From Bradyrhizobium sp. 1 (GTDB lineage: Bacteria > Pseudomonadota > Alphaproteobacteria > Rhizobiales > Xanthobacteraceae): a stretch of 64,000 nucleotides of DNA. Of this stretch, positions 9,855 to 18,266 are shown piece after piece; position 1 is the first letter of the stretch; the number at the start of each line of letters is the position of its first letter. The position numbers were made by a program, and so were the translations under genes. Below the pieces are notes generated by a model that saw only the letters and a list, made by a program, of their open reading frames with translations, was not told the origin of the DNA and made no database searches. Location: contig NZ_JADPJH010000010.1 of the NCBI RefSeq assembly GCF_023073315.1, positions 337,788-401,787 of the forward strand, read 5' to 3'.

Positions 9855-9902
9855 CCGCGGCTACCCCCCTCCCTGACCCTCCCCCACAAGGGGGGAGGGA
9901 AC
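9855..9902. repeat. Right 48-bp inverted repeat of the DUF559 unit
   Basis: Reverse complement of 9444-9492 with a single-base deletion. It ends immediately upstream of the DUF559 start codon, so it forms that gene's 5' leader. Each copy also contains an internal palindrome (ccctccccccttgtgggggaggg). Confidence 0.9.
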
Positions 9903-9940
9903 GGAGAGAGTCTTCCTGGAAATGCTTCCGTTGCCGGAGG

Positions 9941-11023
9941 TCACGAGCTCAATCCTCCCGCAAGCGTCGGCACTTCGAGCGGCTTGAAGCCGTAATGGGA
10001 CAGCCAGCGGACGTCGTTGTCGAACAGCTGGCGCAGATCGGCGATGCCGTATTTCAGCATGGCGATGCGGTCGATGCCCATGCCCCAGGCGAAGCCCTGG
10101 TACTCGTCGGGATCGATGCCGCAGGCACGCAGCACGTTCGGATGCACCATGCCGCAGCCGAGAATCTCGAGCCAGTCCTCACCTTCGCCGAAGCGGATCT
10201 CGTCCTTGCCGCGGCGGCACTGGATGTCGACTTCCAGCGACGGTTCGGTGAACGGGAAGAACGACGGGCGGAAGCGCATGTTGATGTTATCGACCTCGAA
10301 GAACGCCTTGCAGAACTCGTGCAGGATCCATTTGAGGTTGCCGAGATGCGAATGCTTGTCGATGACGAGGCCTTCGACCTGGTGGAATTGCGGCGTGTGG
10401 GTCGCATCCGAATCGATGCGGTAGGTGCGGCCCGGGCAGATCACGCGGATCGGCGGCTTCTGGCTCAGCATGGTGCGCACCTGCACCGGCGAGGTGTGGG
10501 TTCGCAGCAGCATGCGCGAGCCGTCCTCCTTGGGATGGAAGAAGAACGTGTCGTGCATCTCGCGCGCCGGATGGCCTTCCGGAAAATTCAGCTTGGTGAA
10601 GTTATAGTCGTCGGTCTCGATGTCGGGACCTTCGGCGACCGAGAATCCCATGTCGGCGAAGATCGTGGTCAACTCGTCCCAGACCTGGCTCAGCGGATGG
10701 ATGCGGCCCGCCTCAGCCGGCGCGTCGCGCAGCGGCAGGGTGACGTCGACGGTTTCCGAAGCGAGCCGCGCATCGAGCGCGGCCGATTTCAGCAGGTCGC
10801 GCCGAGCGCCGAGCGCCTCGGTGACCTTGTCCTTGGCCTGGTTGATCGCCGCACCTTGCGTCTTGCGCTCGTCGGGCGACATCTTGCCGAGCGTGGCAAG
10901 CAGTGCCGAGATCGAGCCCTTCTTGCCCAGCGCCGCGACGCGCACGGCTTCAAGGGTGGCTTCGTCGCCGGCGGCGGCGATCTGGTCGAGGATGGATGTT
11001 TCGAGCGTTGCGAGGTCGGACAC
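9941..11023 (-). CDS. pheS: Phenylalanine--tRNA ligase alpha subunit
   Basis: A 360-residue catalytic alpha subunit. The N-terminal coiled coil (about 1-85) is followed by the class II synthetase core with motif 2 ([32 protein letters not shown]) and motif 3 ([18 protein letters not shown]). The start is taken as GTG at 11023 ([12 protein letters not shown]) because AAGGA lies about 8 nt upstream and the family normally begins there; an upstream ATG at 11083 adds 20 atypical residues. It lies downstream of rplT in the conserved translation block, separated from it by a plus-strand gene. Confidence 0.96.
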   Translation of the reverse strand: MSDLATLETSILDQIAAAGDEATLEAVRVAALGKKGSISALLATLGKMSPDERKTQGAAINQAKDKVTEALGARRDLLKSAALDARLASETVDVTLPLRDAPAEAGRIHPLSQVWDELTTIFADMGFSVAEGPDIETDDYNFTKLNFPEGHPAREMHDTFFFHPKEDGSRMLLRTHTSPVQVRTMLSQKPPIRVICPGRTYRIDSDATHTPQFHQVEGLVIDKHSHLGNLKWILHEFCKAFFEVDNINMRFRPSFFPFTEPSLEVDIQCRRGKDEIRFGEGEDWLEILGCGMVHPNVLRACGIDPDEYQGFAWGMGIDRIAMLKYGIADLRQLFDNDVRWLSHYGFKPLEVPTLAGGLSS

Positions 11024-11173
11024 AGTCAAATCCTTGCTGCTAAATTCGGCTGGGTTGTCGCCGCCGGAAGGCCGTAACGTCAAGCAAAAAGCCGGTCATT
11101 TCGGGCCTGGACCAGCTGGGTTGAACCTCACGCGGGGGCCCGGCACCAAGGGGGATACGAGGAGACTTTCGCG

Positions 11174-11599
11174 ATGCTTTCGAAATCCTGCCTGGCTGTT
11201 TTTCTTGCCGTTCCGGCCGTGATCCTGTCGGTCGCCGGCACCCCGGCGCGCGCGATGGTCTGCATGGACAAATCCATGACGCTGGACGAGGTCGTCGACA
11301 CCATCAGTGCTCAGAAGAGCTGCGAAAGGGCGATGAAAATGTTCAGGGATTGCGAATTGACCGCGAGCGGCGACGTCCAGCTCGGCGCCGCCGTCGAAAA
11401 GAAATGCGAGGCGGACTTCATGTCCGGCCTCAATGCCGCGCGGAAGCACGCCTACCAACGCGAGATGCGCGTGTGCGACGGCAAGTACCGGAACAAGTCC
11501 GGCACCATGTATCTCTCGTTCACGGCATTTTGCCGGGCGGAGGCCGCCCAGCGTTACTCGCAACGCGCGCTGAAGGCTGCGGGCCGGAAGGCCCGCTAG
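11174..11599 (+). CDS. Secreted cysteine-containing hypothetical protein
   Basis: A 141-residue protein with a clear Sec signal peptide (hydrophobic stretch about 8-22, cleavage after ARA). The mature part has six cysteines (MVC, KSC, DCEL, KKC, RVC and FCR), an even number compatible with three disulphides in the periplasm, and a basic C-terminus (RALKAAGRKAR). No family was recognised. It is inserted on the plus strand between rplT and pheS and stops 8 bp from the rplT end. Confidence 0.7.
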   Translation: MLSKSCLAVFLAVPAVILSVAGTPARAMVCMDKSMTLDEVVDTISAQKSCERAMKMFRDCELTASGDVQLGAAVEKKCEADFMSGLNAARKHAYQREMRVCDGKYRNKSGTMYLSFTAFCRAEAAQRYSQRALKAAGRKAR

Positions 11600-11607
11600 C
11601 GCAGGCT

Positions 11608-11967
11608 TCAGGCTGCGAGCGCAGCTTTGGCCTTCTCGGCGATCAGCTGGAACGACGCGGGCTCGTTGATCGCGAGATCCGACAGCACCTTGCGGTCCAC
11701 GGTGATCCCGGACTTGGCCATGCCGTCGATAAATCGGCTGTAGGTCAGGCCGAACGGACGAACGGCAGCATTGATGCGCTGGATCCAGAGCGCGCGGAAC
11801 GTCCGCTTCTTGCGCTTGCGGTCACGGAAAGCATACACCAGAGCCTTCTCGACGGCCGGCTTGGCGGTGCGGATCGTATTCTTGCGGCGGCCGCGGAAAC
11901 CCTTGGCGGCCTTGTAGACTTTCTTGTGCTTGGCGTGGGAGGTCACACCGCGTTTGACGCGAGCCAT
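11608..11967 (-). CDS. rplT: 50S ribosomal protein L20
   Basis: A 119-residue basic protein at full L20 length, beginning [19 protein letters not shown] and containing [15 protein letters not shown] and [21 protein letters not shown]20 assembles early on 23S rRNA and represses its own operon in many bacteria. It follows rpmI by 90 bp on the same strand. Confidence 0.99.
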   Translation of the reverse strand: MARVKRGVTSHAKHKKVYKAAKGFRGRRKNTIRTAKPAVEKALVYAFRDRKRKKRTFRALWIQRINAAVRPFGLTYSRFIDGMAKSGITVDRKVLSDLAINEPASFQLIAEKAKAALAA

Positions 11968-12057
11968 GACAAATTTCCTTCAGAGATGACTTGGTTTTCG
12001 GATCGCCGCGCGAGGTGCGGCGGAGATGGCAATGATCTTCGACGATCTTGGACGCGA

Positions 12058-12258
12058 TCAGGCGTTCGGCAAGAAGTACTTCTTGACGTTGTCGCCGTCG
12101 GTCTTGAACAGCACCGCGGTGCCGCGAAGTTGACGGATCTGCTTCTTCGTCCGCTTGATCATGCCGTGACGCTTGCTGCGATGAGCGAACATCACTTTGC
12201 CGGTGGCAGTCACCTTGAAGCGCTTTTTAGCGCCCGATTTGGTCTTCAGCTTGGGCAT
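12058..12258 (-). CDS. rpmI: 50S ribosomal protein L35
   Basis: A 66-residue L35, beginning [20 protein letters not shown] and containing [24 protein letters not shown] of the ribosome-binding site lies before the ATG. First gene of the rpmI-rplT pair. Confidence 0.99.
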   Translation of the reverse strand: MPKLKTKSGAKKRFKVTATGKVMFAHRSKRHGMIKRTKKQIRQLRGTAVLFKTDGDNVKKYFLPNA

Positions 12259-12534
12259 TTTGCTCTCCTATGGCCATAACAGAATGCCGCCCGTGAAGGC
12301 GGCTGGCCGTCTAAAATGCTCGTTAGAGCGTTGATTGTGCTCAGGTTTTTACGAACTAGCGCAAAACCCGCACGAAACACCGCCGCGGCAGCCCTTAATC
12401 AGCCGGGCGATGAAGGCTGGGCTTATGACAGAGGACGGGCGAATTGGCAACGATGAACCGCCGGAACTTGGCTAGCGACTATCCGGAATTGCCACCCCAT
12501 ATGTCCAAGCCGTGTCGCCTGGAGCAGGACCAAA
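12259..12534 (-). promoter_or_regulatory. Leader/promoter region of rpmI-rplT with a GC hairpin
   Basis: A 276-bp gap between the divergent rpmI and the plus-strand gene at 12535. A perfect 6-bp stem (GCCGCC/GGCGGC, 12286-12303) sits 28 bp upstream of rpmI. L20-dependent leader control is known in other bacteria, but the L20 site itself cannot be assigned by eye. No other gene is seen here. Confidence 0.4.
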
Positions 12535-12951
12535 ATGGCCCATTCTTCCCAATCGCTTTCCTCTCTAACTGATCTTGCCTGCTCGCGCCGTCTGGCGCGC
12601 TTGTTGGCGCCCTTGGCCGTGCTTGCCATGGCCGCACTGCCCTCGACTGCCGATGCCCGCGTCGGCGGCTATGACGGCGTCTGGAACGTCACCTTCGCCA
12701 CCACCCGGGGCAATTGCAGCTCCGGCTACAGCGTCCCCTTCACCGTGACAGGCAATCGCGTCTCGTCCGCCGGCGGCGGCCGGGTCTCCGGCACTGTCAA
12801 GCGCGGCGGCGCCGTCGCGGTCGAGGTTTCGGTCGGCGCGTCGCATGCCCATGGCGGCGGCAGGCTCGCCGGTGTGAACGGCGCCGGCTCGTGGAGAGGC
12901 ATCATTTCCGGAGACCAGTGCAGCGGCACCTGGCAGGCGACAAGGGGCTGA
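12535..12951 (+). CDS. Secreted glycine-rich hypothetical protein
   Basis: A 138-residue protein with a hydrophobic signal segment (about 20-38, ending STADARV). The mature part contains YDGVWNVTFATTRGNCSSGY, alternating beta-type patterns, and two cysteines (NCSS and DQCSGTW) that could form a disulphide. The D-G-x-W start and closing SGTW suggest a small beta-barrel secreted protein, but no named family was recognised. It is inserted on the plus strand between infC and rpmI. No good ribosome-binding site precedes the first ATG; the ATG at 12628 is an alternative. Confidence 0.65.
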   Translation: MAHSSQSLSSLTDLACSRRLARLLAPLAVLAMAALPSTADARVGGYDGVWNVTFATTRGNCSSGYSVPFTVTGNRVSSAGGGRVSGTVKRGGAVAVEVSVGASHAHGGGRLAGVNGAGSWRGIISGDQCSGTWQATRG

Positions 12952-12984
12952 TAGGGCCCGCGGCTCGCATGATCCCTTAAACGA

Positions 12985-13015
12985 AACGGCCCGCCGGAGA
13001 TCCGGACGGGCCGTT
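12985..13015 (-). terminator. Rho-independent terminator of infC
   Basis: A perfect 9-bp stem (AACGGCCCG/CGGGCCGTT) with an inner CCGG-AGAT-CCGG helix. Read on the minus strand it is followed by TTTCGTTT. It lies 27 bp past the infC stop and may also stop transcription of the convergent gene ending at 12951. Confidence 0.8.
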
Positions 13016-13041
13016 GAATTCTCAGTCCTGACGAGCTGCGC

Positions 13042-13581
13042 TCAGCGCGGCGCCAGCACCATGACGACCTGACGGCCCTCGAACCTGGCGTCCTGCTCGA
13101 CCTTGGCGAGCTCGGCGACATCGGTCTTGATCTTGTCGAGCAGCTTGGTGCCGATCTCCTGGTGCGCCATTTCGCGACCGCGATAGCGCAGTGTGATCTT
13201 GACCTTGTCACCCTCTTCGAAGAACCGCTGCATCGCGCGCATCTTCACTTCGTAATCGTGGTCGTCGATCATCGGGCGGAGCTTGATCTCCTTGATCTCG
13301 ACGACCTTCTGCCGCTTGCGGGCTTCGGCAGCTTTTTTCTGCGCGGAATACTTATACTTCCCGTAGTCCATGATCTTGCAGACGGGAGGGCTGACGTTCG
13401 GCGAGATCTCGACCAGATCCATGCCGGCTTCCTGTGCCATGCGGATGGCCGCAACGGTCTCGATCGTGCCTTGGTTATCACCGGCCTGATCGATCAGCTG
13501 GATCTGCGCATTGCGAATATCATCATTGATGCGCGGCCCGTCTTTGGCGGCAGTGGGCGGCGCTTTATTGGGACGGCGAAT
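13042..13581 (-). CDS. infC: Translation initiation factor IF-3 with an ATT start codon
   Basis: IF-3 binds the 30S subunit and discriminates initiator tRNA and start codons. From ATT at 13581 the protein has 179 residues ([20 protein letters not shown]...). The N-domain includes [28 protein letters not shown] and the C-domain includes [15 protein letters not shown]. The length equals that of E. coli IF-3 (180), which also starts at a rare AUU that IF-3 itself restricts. GGAG lies 8-9 nt upstream of the ATT. The nearest upstream ATG (13647) would add 22 residues with no family counterpart. A terminator follows, so infC is probably transcribed apart from rpmI. Confidence 0.95.
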   Translation of the reverse strand: MRRPNKAPPTAAKDGPRINDDIRNAQIQLIDQAGDNQGTIETVAAIRMAQEAGMDLVEISPNVSPPVCKIMDYGKYKYSAQKKAAEARKRQKVVEIKEIKLRPMIDDHDYEVKMRAMQRFFEEGDKVKITLRYRGREMAHQEIGTKLLDKIKTDVAELAKVEQDARFEGRQVVMVLAPR

Positions 13582-13831
13582 GGGTGGTTCTCCAAGATTG
13601 TGAAAGAAGCAGCTATTTTGCAGGAAGATGCGTTTGCCGGCAAGCAATTCGCTCGAGCGGGAAGCGAAAAACCCTCAAATGCGAGGCATTTTGGCCACGC
13701 CCATGGGCACGCTGCACGACATAGACACCTTGCTTCTGTTCCGCAAGCGTCCCAAAGGACAATGCCGACGTCCGGTTGCGCCGCGGAACACCCCAAGACG
13801 GCTCAAACCGCACAGCCAGGGTAAACGTTCC

Positions 13832-14644
13832 ATGACCAATGCAAGTCCAGGTGCAAGTCCTGATGCAAGTCCCGAGGCCGTGCTCGGCTTCATTGATGTG
13901 GGCGAGGGCCCGTCCGCACGGAAAATCGCGGTACGCAGCCGCGCTGGCGGGGGACCGGGTTTGGTCTGGCTCGGTGGGTTCAAGTCGGACATGCAGGGCG
14001 GCAAGGCCGTGGCGCTGGACGCTTGGGCCAAGGACCACGGCCGCGCCGTGGTCCGGTTCGACTATTCCGGCCACGGCGAATCCGGCGGCGATTTCGCCGA
14101 TGGAACCATCGGAAGCTGGCTCGAGGATAGCGTGGCGGTGTTCGAACGGTTCTGCGACGGCCCGCAAATCCTGATCGGCTCCTCCATGGGCGGCTGGATG
14201 GCGCTGCTGCTCGCGCGCGAGATCAGGAAGCGTTCCGGCAAAGCGTCGCTGGCGGGCCTCGTGCTGATCGCGCCCGCGCCGGACTTCACCGAGGAGCTGA
14301 TGTGGAAGAAATTTTCAGCTGAGGTGAAGAAAGAGATCGAGACCAAAGGCTTCTGGCTGCGTCCGTCGGACTATGGCGACGGCTCGCCCTATCCGATCAC
14401 GAAGAACCTGATCGAGGAGGGCCGCAATCATCTCGTGCTCGGCACCGCCATCGATCTCGGCTGCGCCGTCCGCATCCTGCAAGGCGCGCAGGACCCCGAC
14501 GTGCCCTGGCAGCACGCCTTCGCGCTGACACACCGCCTGCCGGCCGACGACGTCGTACTGACCATGATCCAGGACGGCGATCACCGCCTGTCCCGCCCGC
14601 AAGACATTGCCCGCATTCTTGCCGCGGTGGCGGAGATCGGGTGA
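13832..14644 (+). CDS. Alpha/beta hydrolase
   Basis: A 270-residue serine hydrolase of the alpha/beta fold. It has GLVWLGGFKSD (oxyanion region, about 45-55), RFDYSGHGES, the nucleophile elbow GSSMGG, and a C-terminal GDHRLS with the probable catalytic His. The acid is probably Asp in QGAQDPDVPW. The ATG at 13832 follows AGGG; longer frames from 13628 add an implausible basic tail. The N-terminus contains three 12-bp tandem repeats giving SPGA-SPDA-SPEA. Substrate unknown. It is divergent from infC. Confidence 0.85.
   Translation: MTNASPGASPDASPEAVLGFIDVGEGPSARKIAVRSRAGGGPGLVWLGGFKSDMQGGKAVALDAWAKDHGRAVVRFDYSGHGESGGDFADGTIGSWLEDSVAVFERFCDGPQILIGSSMGGWMALLLAREIRKRSGKASLAGLVLIAPAPDFTEELMWKKFSAEVKKEIETKGFWLRPSDYGDGSPYPITKNLIEEGRNHLVLGTAIDLGCAVRILQGAQDPDVPWQHAFALTHRLPADDVVLTMIQDGDHRLSRPQDIARILAAVAEIG
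13841..13876 (+). repeat. Three tandem 12-bp repeats in the hydrolase N-terminus
   Basis: Three units, gcaagtccaggt, gcaagtcctgat and gcaagtcccgag, encode SPG/SPD/SPE-Ala. Each unit keeps the reading frame, so copy number could vary without frameshift. Confidence 0.85.
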
Positions 14645-14660
14645 GAATGTCTTTCTTCCT

Positions 14661-14783
14661 TCTCCCCTTGTGGGAGAAGGTGGCGCGAAGCGCGGGATGG
14701 GGTTTTCTCCGCGGAGATAGACCCCTCGCCCAAGTGAACGCGTGTCGACGAGCGGAGCTGCCCTCTCCCACACGGGGAGAGGG
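14661..14783. repeat. REP-like palindromic repeat pair
   Basis: Two inverted modules, tctccccttgtgggagaagg and ccctctcccacacggggagaggg, separated by a spacer carrying ctccgcggag. Same family as 588-734. It lies between the hydrolase and the NTF2-like gene. Confidence 0.7.
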
Positions 14784-14810
14784 CGCAATAAGAAACACCG
14801 GGAGGCAAGA

Positions 14811-15278
14811 ATGCCCACGAGCGCCATGCTGCGCGCCTTCTGCGACGCCGTCGAACAGCGCAACGGCCGTGCCTTCGCCGACCTGTTCACCGAGGACGGC
14901 GTCTATCACGATGTCTTCTACGGCGCCTTTTCAGGCCGCGACGAGATCGCCGCGATGATCGACGAATGGTTCTACCGCACGGCGACCGATTTCCGCTGGG
15001 ACATGCACGATCCCGTCACCGACGGCACCACGCTCTATGCGCGCTACACCTTCAGCTATCGCTCGACATTGCCGGAAGCAGGCGGTGCGCGGGCGATGTT
15101 CGAGGGCGTCGCGATCATGACGCTGCGCGACGGCAGGATCGTGAACTATCACGAAGTCGCCAACACCGCGCCGGCGTTCGTCGATCTGAAGTTCGCGCCG
15201 GAGCGCATCGCCAAGATCGTCGGCAAGCAGGGCGCGGAGTTGAAGGCGCGGCCGGAAATGCAGCGGCATCTCGCCTGA
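14811..15278 (+). CDS. NTF2/SnoaL-like protein
   Basis: A 155-residue protein of the cone-shaped NTF2 fold. It has the typical opening LRAFCDAVEQRNGRAFADLFTEDGVYHDVFYGAFSGRDEIAAMI and later MFEGVAIMTLRDGRIVNYHEVA. Such proteins are small enzymes, isomerases or ligand binders. The ATG at 14811 has a strong GGAGG site 6 nt upstream. It is convergent with the thioesterase gene, 11 bp apart. Function not determinable. Confidence 0.8.
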   Translation: MPTSAMLRAFCDAVEQRNGRAFADLFTEDGVYHDVFYGAFSGRDEIAAMIDEWFYRTATDFRWDMHDPVTDGTTLYARYTFSYRSTLPEAGGARAMFEGVAIMTLRDGRIVNYHEVANTAPAFVDLKFAPERIAKIVGKQGAELKARPEMQRHLA

Positions 15279-15289
15279 CGGCAGAGCCA

Positions 15290-16087
15290 TTACGGTGACG
15301 CCGGCTTCGCCATCGGCTTGCGCTGCGCCAGCGCCGCGACCGTGGCGGTGCCGATCGGGCCCTGCTCGTCATAGAGCCAGCATTCGCCGATTGCGACGCC
15401 GTCGGTGGCCTGGTGGTTCACCACGTCGAACCCGATCCAGTTCGTCACCGGCAGACGGTGCAGATAGATCGTGACGTCGCTGTTGATGTAGCCGAGGCCC
15501 TTGTCGCCGGCATTGGCAAACGGGCTGGCGAAGTCGGCACCAACGGCGACATGGACGAACGGCGTCATCGGCACGCCCGCGACCAGCTCGCGCACCTCGC
15601 TCATCCAGAGTTTTCGCGGCCCGAGCGAGCCCATGTGGCCGACGATGGGGCGCGTCGTCCATTTCCCGTTCATGCCGAGCCTGGGATCGGTCGGCTTGGG
15701 AATGTCGGCGGGCTTTGGTACGTCCCAGTTCGGCGGCGACCAGACATTGCCGTCCGGATTCTGCGTCCGCCGCAACAGCTGGCAGGAGGCACGCGCCATG
15801 CTGACGCCGCCGGAGATGAACTCCGCCTCGACCACGCGGATACGCATCCCGTCGCGCACCAGGCGCGTCGTCACCTCGATCGGCTTGTCGATGGTCGGCA
15901 GCCGAAACATGTCGACGGTGAGCCGCGCCGGCACGAGTTCAGGGCCCGAATGGCGCTCCTCGATGGCGAAGCCGAGCAGGCCGATGATGACGCGTCCGTG
16001 CAGCGATTTCGGATCCCATGGACCATTCGCGACTTCCGTCGGGTGGAATGTGTCGCCGTCGCGGGTGAAAAAAGGCATGTTTGTCAT
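15290..16087 (-). CDS. Acyl-CoA thioesterase-like (double hot-dog) protein
   Basis: A 265-residue protein with two hot-dog halves as in TesB-type thioesterases. The first half covers PKSLHGRVIIGLLGFAIEE...VPARLTVDMFRLP; the second covers PFVHVAVGADFASPFAN...YINSDVTIYLHRLPVTNWIGFDVVNHQATDGVAIGECWLYDEQGPIGTATVAALAQR. The family hydrolyses acyl-CoA esters. The start at 16087 has a weak ribosome-binding site; a second ATG three codons on (16078) is an alternative. The substrate range is unknown. Confidence 0.75.
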   Translation of the reverse strand: MTNMPFFTRDGDTFHPTEVANGPWDPKSLHGRVIIGLLGFAIEERHSGPELVPARLTVDMFRLPTIDKPIEVTTRLVRDGMRIRVVEAEFISGGVSMARASCQLLRRTQNPDGNVWSPPNWDVPKPADIPKPTDPRLGMNGKWTTRPIVGHMGSLGPRKLWMSEVRELVAGVPMTPFVHVAVGADFASPFANAGDKGLGYINSDVTIYLHRLPVTNWIGFDVVNHQATDGVAIGECWLYDEQGPIGTATVAALAQRKPMAKPASP

Positions 16088-16178
16088 GACGCGCGACTTT
16101 GCGGGAACGCGCGGGGAAATCAAGGGTGGCGGCGAGAGGTCAGGGGCGCGCACTGCGCACGACACAACTGCTGTCGTG

Positions 16179-16268
16179 GTCCGCGAAGGCGGACGATCCA
16201 GTACTCCGAGGCAGTTGTGATTGAGTCGAGAAGCCGCGGCGTACTGGATGCCCCGCCTTCGCGGGGCA
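16179..16268. repeat. Composite palindromic intergenic repeat
   Basis: Nested symmetry: hairpin gtccgc/gcggac (16179-16194), long-range inverted pair gatccagtac (16195-16204) and gtactggat (16241-16249), then hairpin tgccccgc-cttc-gcggggca (16249-16268). Distinct from the REP-like family at 588-734. It lies between the thioesterase start and the queG stop. Confidence 0.75.
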
Positions 16269-16280
16269 TGACACCAAGAA

Positions 16281-17456
16281 TCAGGAACCTGTCTGCCACT
16301 CCTCGCGCACGCTGTCGTCGCGCTCGTCGGCAATGGCATTCGTCCTGATCGCCGCGAACTCTTCATCAGGCAGCAACTGCCCCAGCGCCCACACCGCAGC
16401 CCCGCGCACCAGCGCGCTTGCATCATCGAGCAATCGCCGCGCCTCCTGCGCCAATACCGCATCACCGGAGTTGCCGATCGCAATCAGCACGTTGCGCAAA
16501 AAGCGGTCGCGGCCGATGCGCTTCACCGGTGACTTCGTAAACAGCGCGCGAAACGCGGCGTCATCGAGTTGTGCGAGTTCGGCAAGCGTCGGCGCACGCA
16601 ATTCATCACGCGCCGCGAGTTTTGCCTCACGTCCCTCCTGCGCGAACTTGTTCCAGGGGCACGCCGCGAGGCAATCGTCGCAGCCATAGATGCGGTTGCC
16701 CATGCTTTTGCGAAATTCGCGCGGGATCGGTCCCTTGTTCTCGATGGTGAGGTAGGAGATGCAGCGCCGTGCATCGAGCTTGTAAGGCGCGGTGAACGCC
16801 GACGTCGGGCAGATGTCGAGGCACGCCTGGCACGAGCCGCAATGATCGATCTCGGCGCCGTCGGGCGGCAGCTCGAGCGTGGTGTAGATCGCGCCGAGAA
16901 ACAACCAGGAGCCGAATTCGCGCGAGACGAGATTGGTGTGCTTGCCCTGCCAGCCGAGACCTGCAGTCTGCGCCAGCGGCTTCTCCATCACCGCCGCGGT
17001 ATCAACGAACACTTTGACTTCCGATGGCGCGGTCGCGACCAGCCAGCGGGCGAGGGCCTTCAGCCGCTTCTTGATCAGGTCGTGATAGTCGTCGCCCTGC
17101 GCATAGACCGAGATCGCCGCGCGCGTGCGCTGCTGCAGGATTTTCAGCGGATCAGAATCGGGACCGTAATTGACGCCGAGCATGATCACCGAGCGCACGT
17201 CGCTCCACAGCCCGCGCGGATCGACGCGGCGCTCCGGCTGCGCCGCGAGCCAGTCCATGTCGCCATGACCGCCGGAGGCGATGAATTCGAGAAAATGCTT
17301 GCCGGCGCTCTCGATCGTGCCTGGTTCGGTGATGCCGATGCAGTCGAAGCCGAGCGCGCGCGCCTCGCGCGCAAGCGCCGCCTTCAGTTCGGTCGGATCG
17401 GAGTTCAGAAATCCAGGTCCACGTAGGTCCGCGACGCCGGCACGCCGGCCAGCCAT
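16281..17456 (-). CDS. queG: Epoxyqueuosine reductase
   Basis: A cobalamin- and Fe-S-dependent enzyme that reduces epoxyqueuosine to queuosine at tRNA position 34. It contains [11 protein letters not shown], the conserved [26 protein letters not shown] segment, two [4Fe-4S] clusters ([13 protein letters not shown] and [11 protein letters not shown]), and C-terminal HEAT-like repeats (about 325-375). The start is uncertain. ATG at 17456 gives 391 residues and a 52-nt overlap with the GST gene. A CTG at 17408, overlapping the GST stop as CTGA, would give 375 residues beginning [14 protein letters not shown], nearer to the usual size. Confidence 0.93.
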   Translation of the reverse strand: MAGRRAGVADLRGPGFLNSDPTELKAALAREARALGFDCIGITEPGTIESAGKHFLEFIASGGHGDMDWLAAQPERRVDPRGLWSDVRSVIMLGVNYGPDSDPLKILQQRTRAAISVYAQGDDYHDLIKKRLKALARWLVATAPSEVKVFVDTAAVMEKPLAQTAGLGWQGKHTNLVSREFGSWLFLGAIYTTLELPPDGAEIDHCGSCQACLDICPTSAFTAPYKLDARRCISYLTIENKGPIPREFRKSMGNRIYGCDDCLAACPWNKFAQEGREAKLAARDELRAPTLAELAQLDDAAFRALFTKSPVKRIGRDRFLRNVLIAIGNSGDAVLAQEARRLLDDASALVRGAAVWALGQLLPDEEFAAIRTNAIADERDDSVREEWQTGS

Positions 17457-18097
17457 TCGCTCAGCAGCGGGCGGAACGACGGGCGGGATTTCACCCGCGC
17501 GTACCACGCCTTTGCCGCGTCGTCCTCGCTCCATGGCACGTCGCCCAGATAGTCGATCGCCGAGAGATGCGCCGCGGCGGCGAGGTCCGCGTAGCTGATC
17601 CGGTCGCCCGCGAGGAAGTTACGCGTCTGCGCCAGCCAGCCGATATAGGCGAGATGATAGCGCACGTTTGCCTTGGCCGCGCGCATCACGTCGGCCGAGG
17701 GCGCGCCGCCGCCATTGTCTTCGCTCATGAAGCGCTTGTAGATGCGCTCGGTGACGAGAGGATGCGAGACCTCCTCGAAGAATTTTTCGTTGAACCAGGC
17801 CATCAGCCGCCGCACCTCGACGCGCTCAGTGACCGTCTCCGGCATCAGGCGCTTGGGTCCCATCGCGGCGCCATAGACCTCGTCGACATATTCGGCGATG
17901 ATGGCCGCGCCCGGGATCGGCGGCTGCTCGTCGTCCAACACGACCGGCGTCGTGCCGGCCGCATTGAGCAGCAAAAATGCCTCGCGCCGTTCCCAGCTGC
18001 GCTCTTCGACCAGCTTCAGGTCGAGCCCGTATTCGCCCGCGATCAGGCGGATGAAACGCGAATGCGGGCAGAACGGATGATGAAACAGCGTAAACAT
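17405..18097 (-). CDS. Glutathione S-transferase family protein
   Basis: A 230-residue GST. The N-terminal thioredoxin-like domain (1-80) has [14 protein letters not shown], a C-P-x-S/H-type active site, and cis-Pro motif TTPVV. The C-terminal helical domain includes [25 protein letters not shown], which carries the conserved N-cap box. It lies upstream of queG and overlaps it, so the two genes are probably cotranscribed. Substrate unknown. Confidence 0.9.
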   Translation of the reverse strand: MFTLFHHPFCPHSRFIRLIAGEYGLDLKLVEERSWERREAFLLLNAAGTTPVVLDDEQPPIPGAAIIAEYVDEVYGAAMGPKRLMPETVTERVEVRRLMAWFNEKFFEEVSHPLVTERIYKRFMSEDNGGGAPSADVMRAAKANVRYHLAYIGWLAQTRNFLAGDRISYADLAAAAHLSAIDYLGDVPWSEDDAAKAWYARVKSRPSFRPLLSEWLAGVPASRTYVDLDF

Positions 18098-18266
18098 GAA
18101 GCCTTTGACTATTTGATGGTGCTTAAGAATCCATCAATGTTTGTGCGGCGCCACACTAGTCTTTCAAAACCGCGAAGCAAGGGCGTGAGGCCGCATTTTG
18201 CGATTGCGAGAGAGGGGGGAATAGGCGAGAAGAGCCCCGCTTTTCCAGCGGAAATGGACCGTAAAT

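Noticed and set aside
9441..9902. DUF559 flanks as ordinary transposon terminal repeats with target duplication
   Set aside because: No direct target duplication is visible outside the repeats, and no transposase is encoded; therefore not called an insertion sequence.
16249..16268. Hairpin tgccccgc-cttc-gcggggca as queG terminator
   Set aside because: No T-tract follows on the minus strand and the hairpin belongs to a larger composite repeat.
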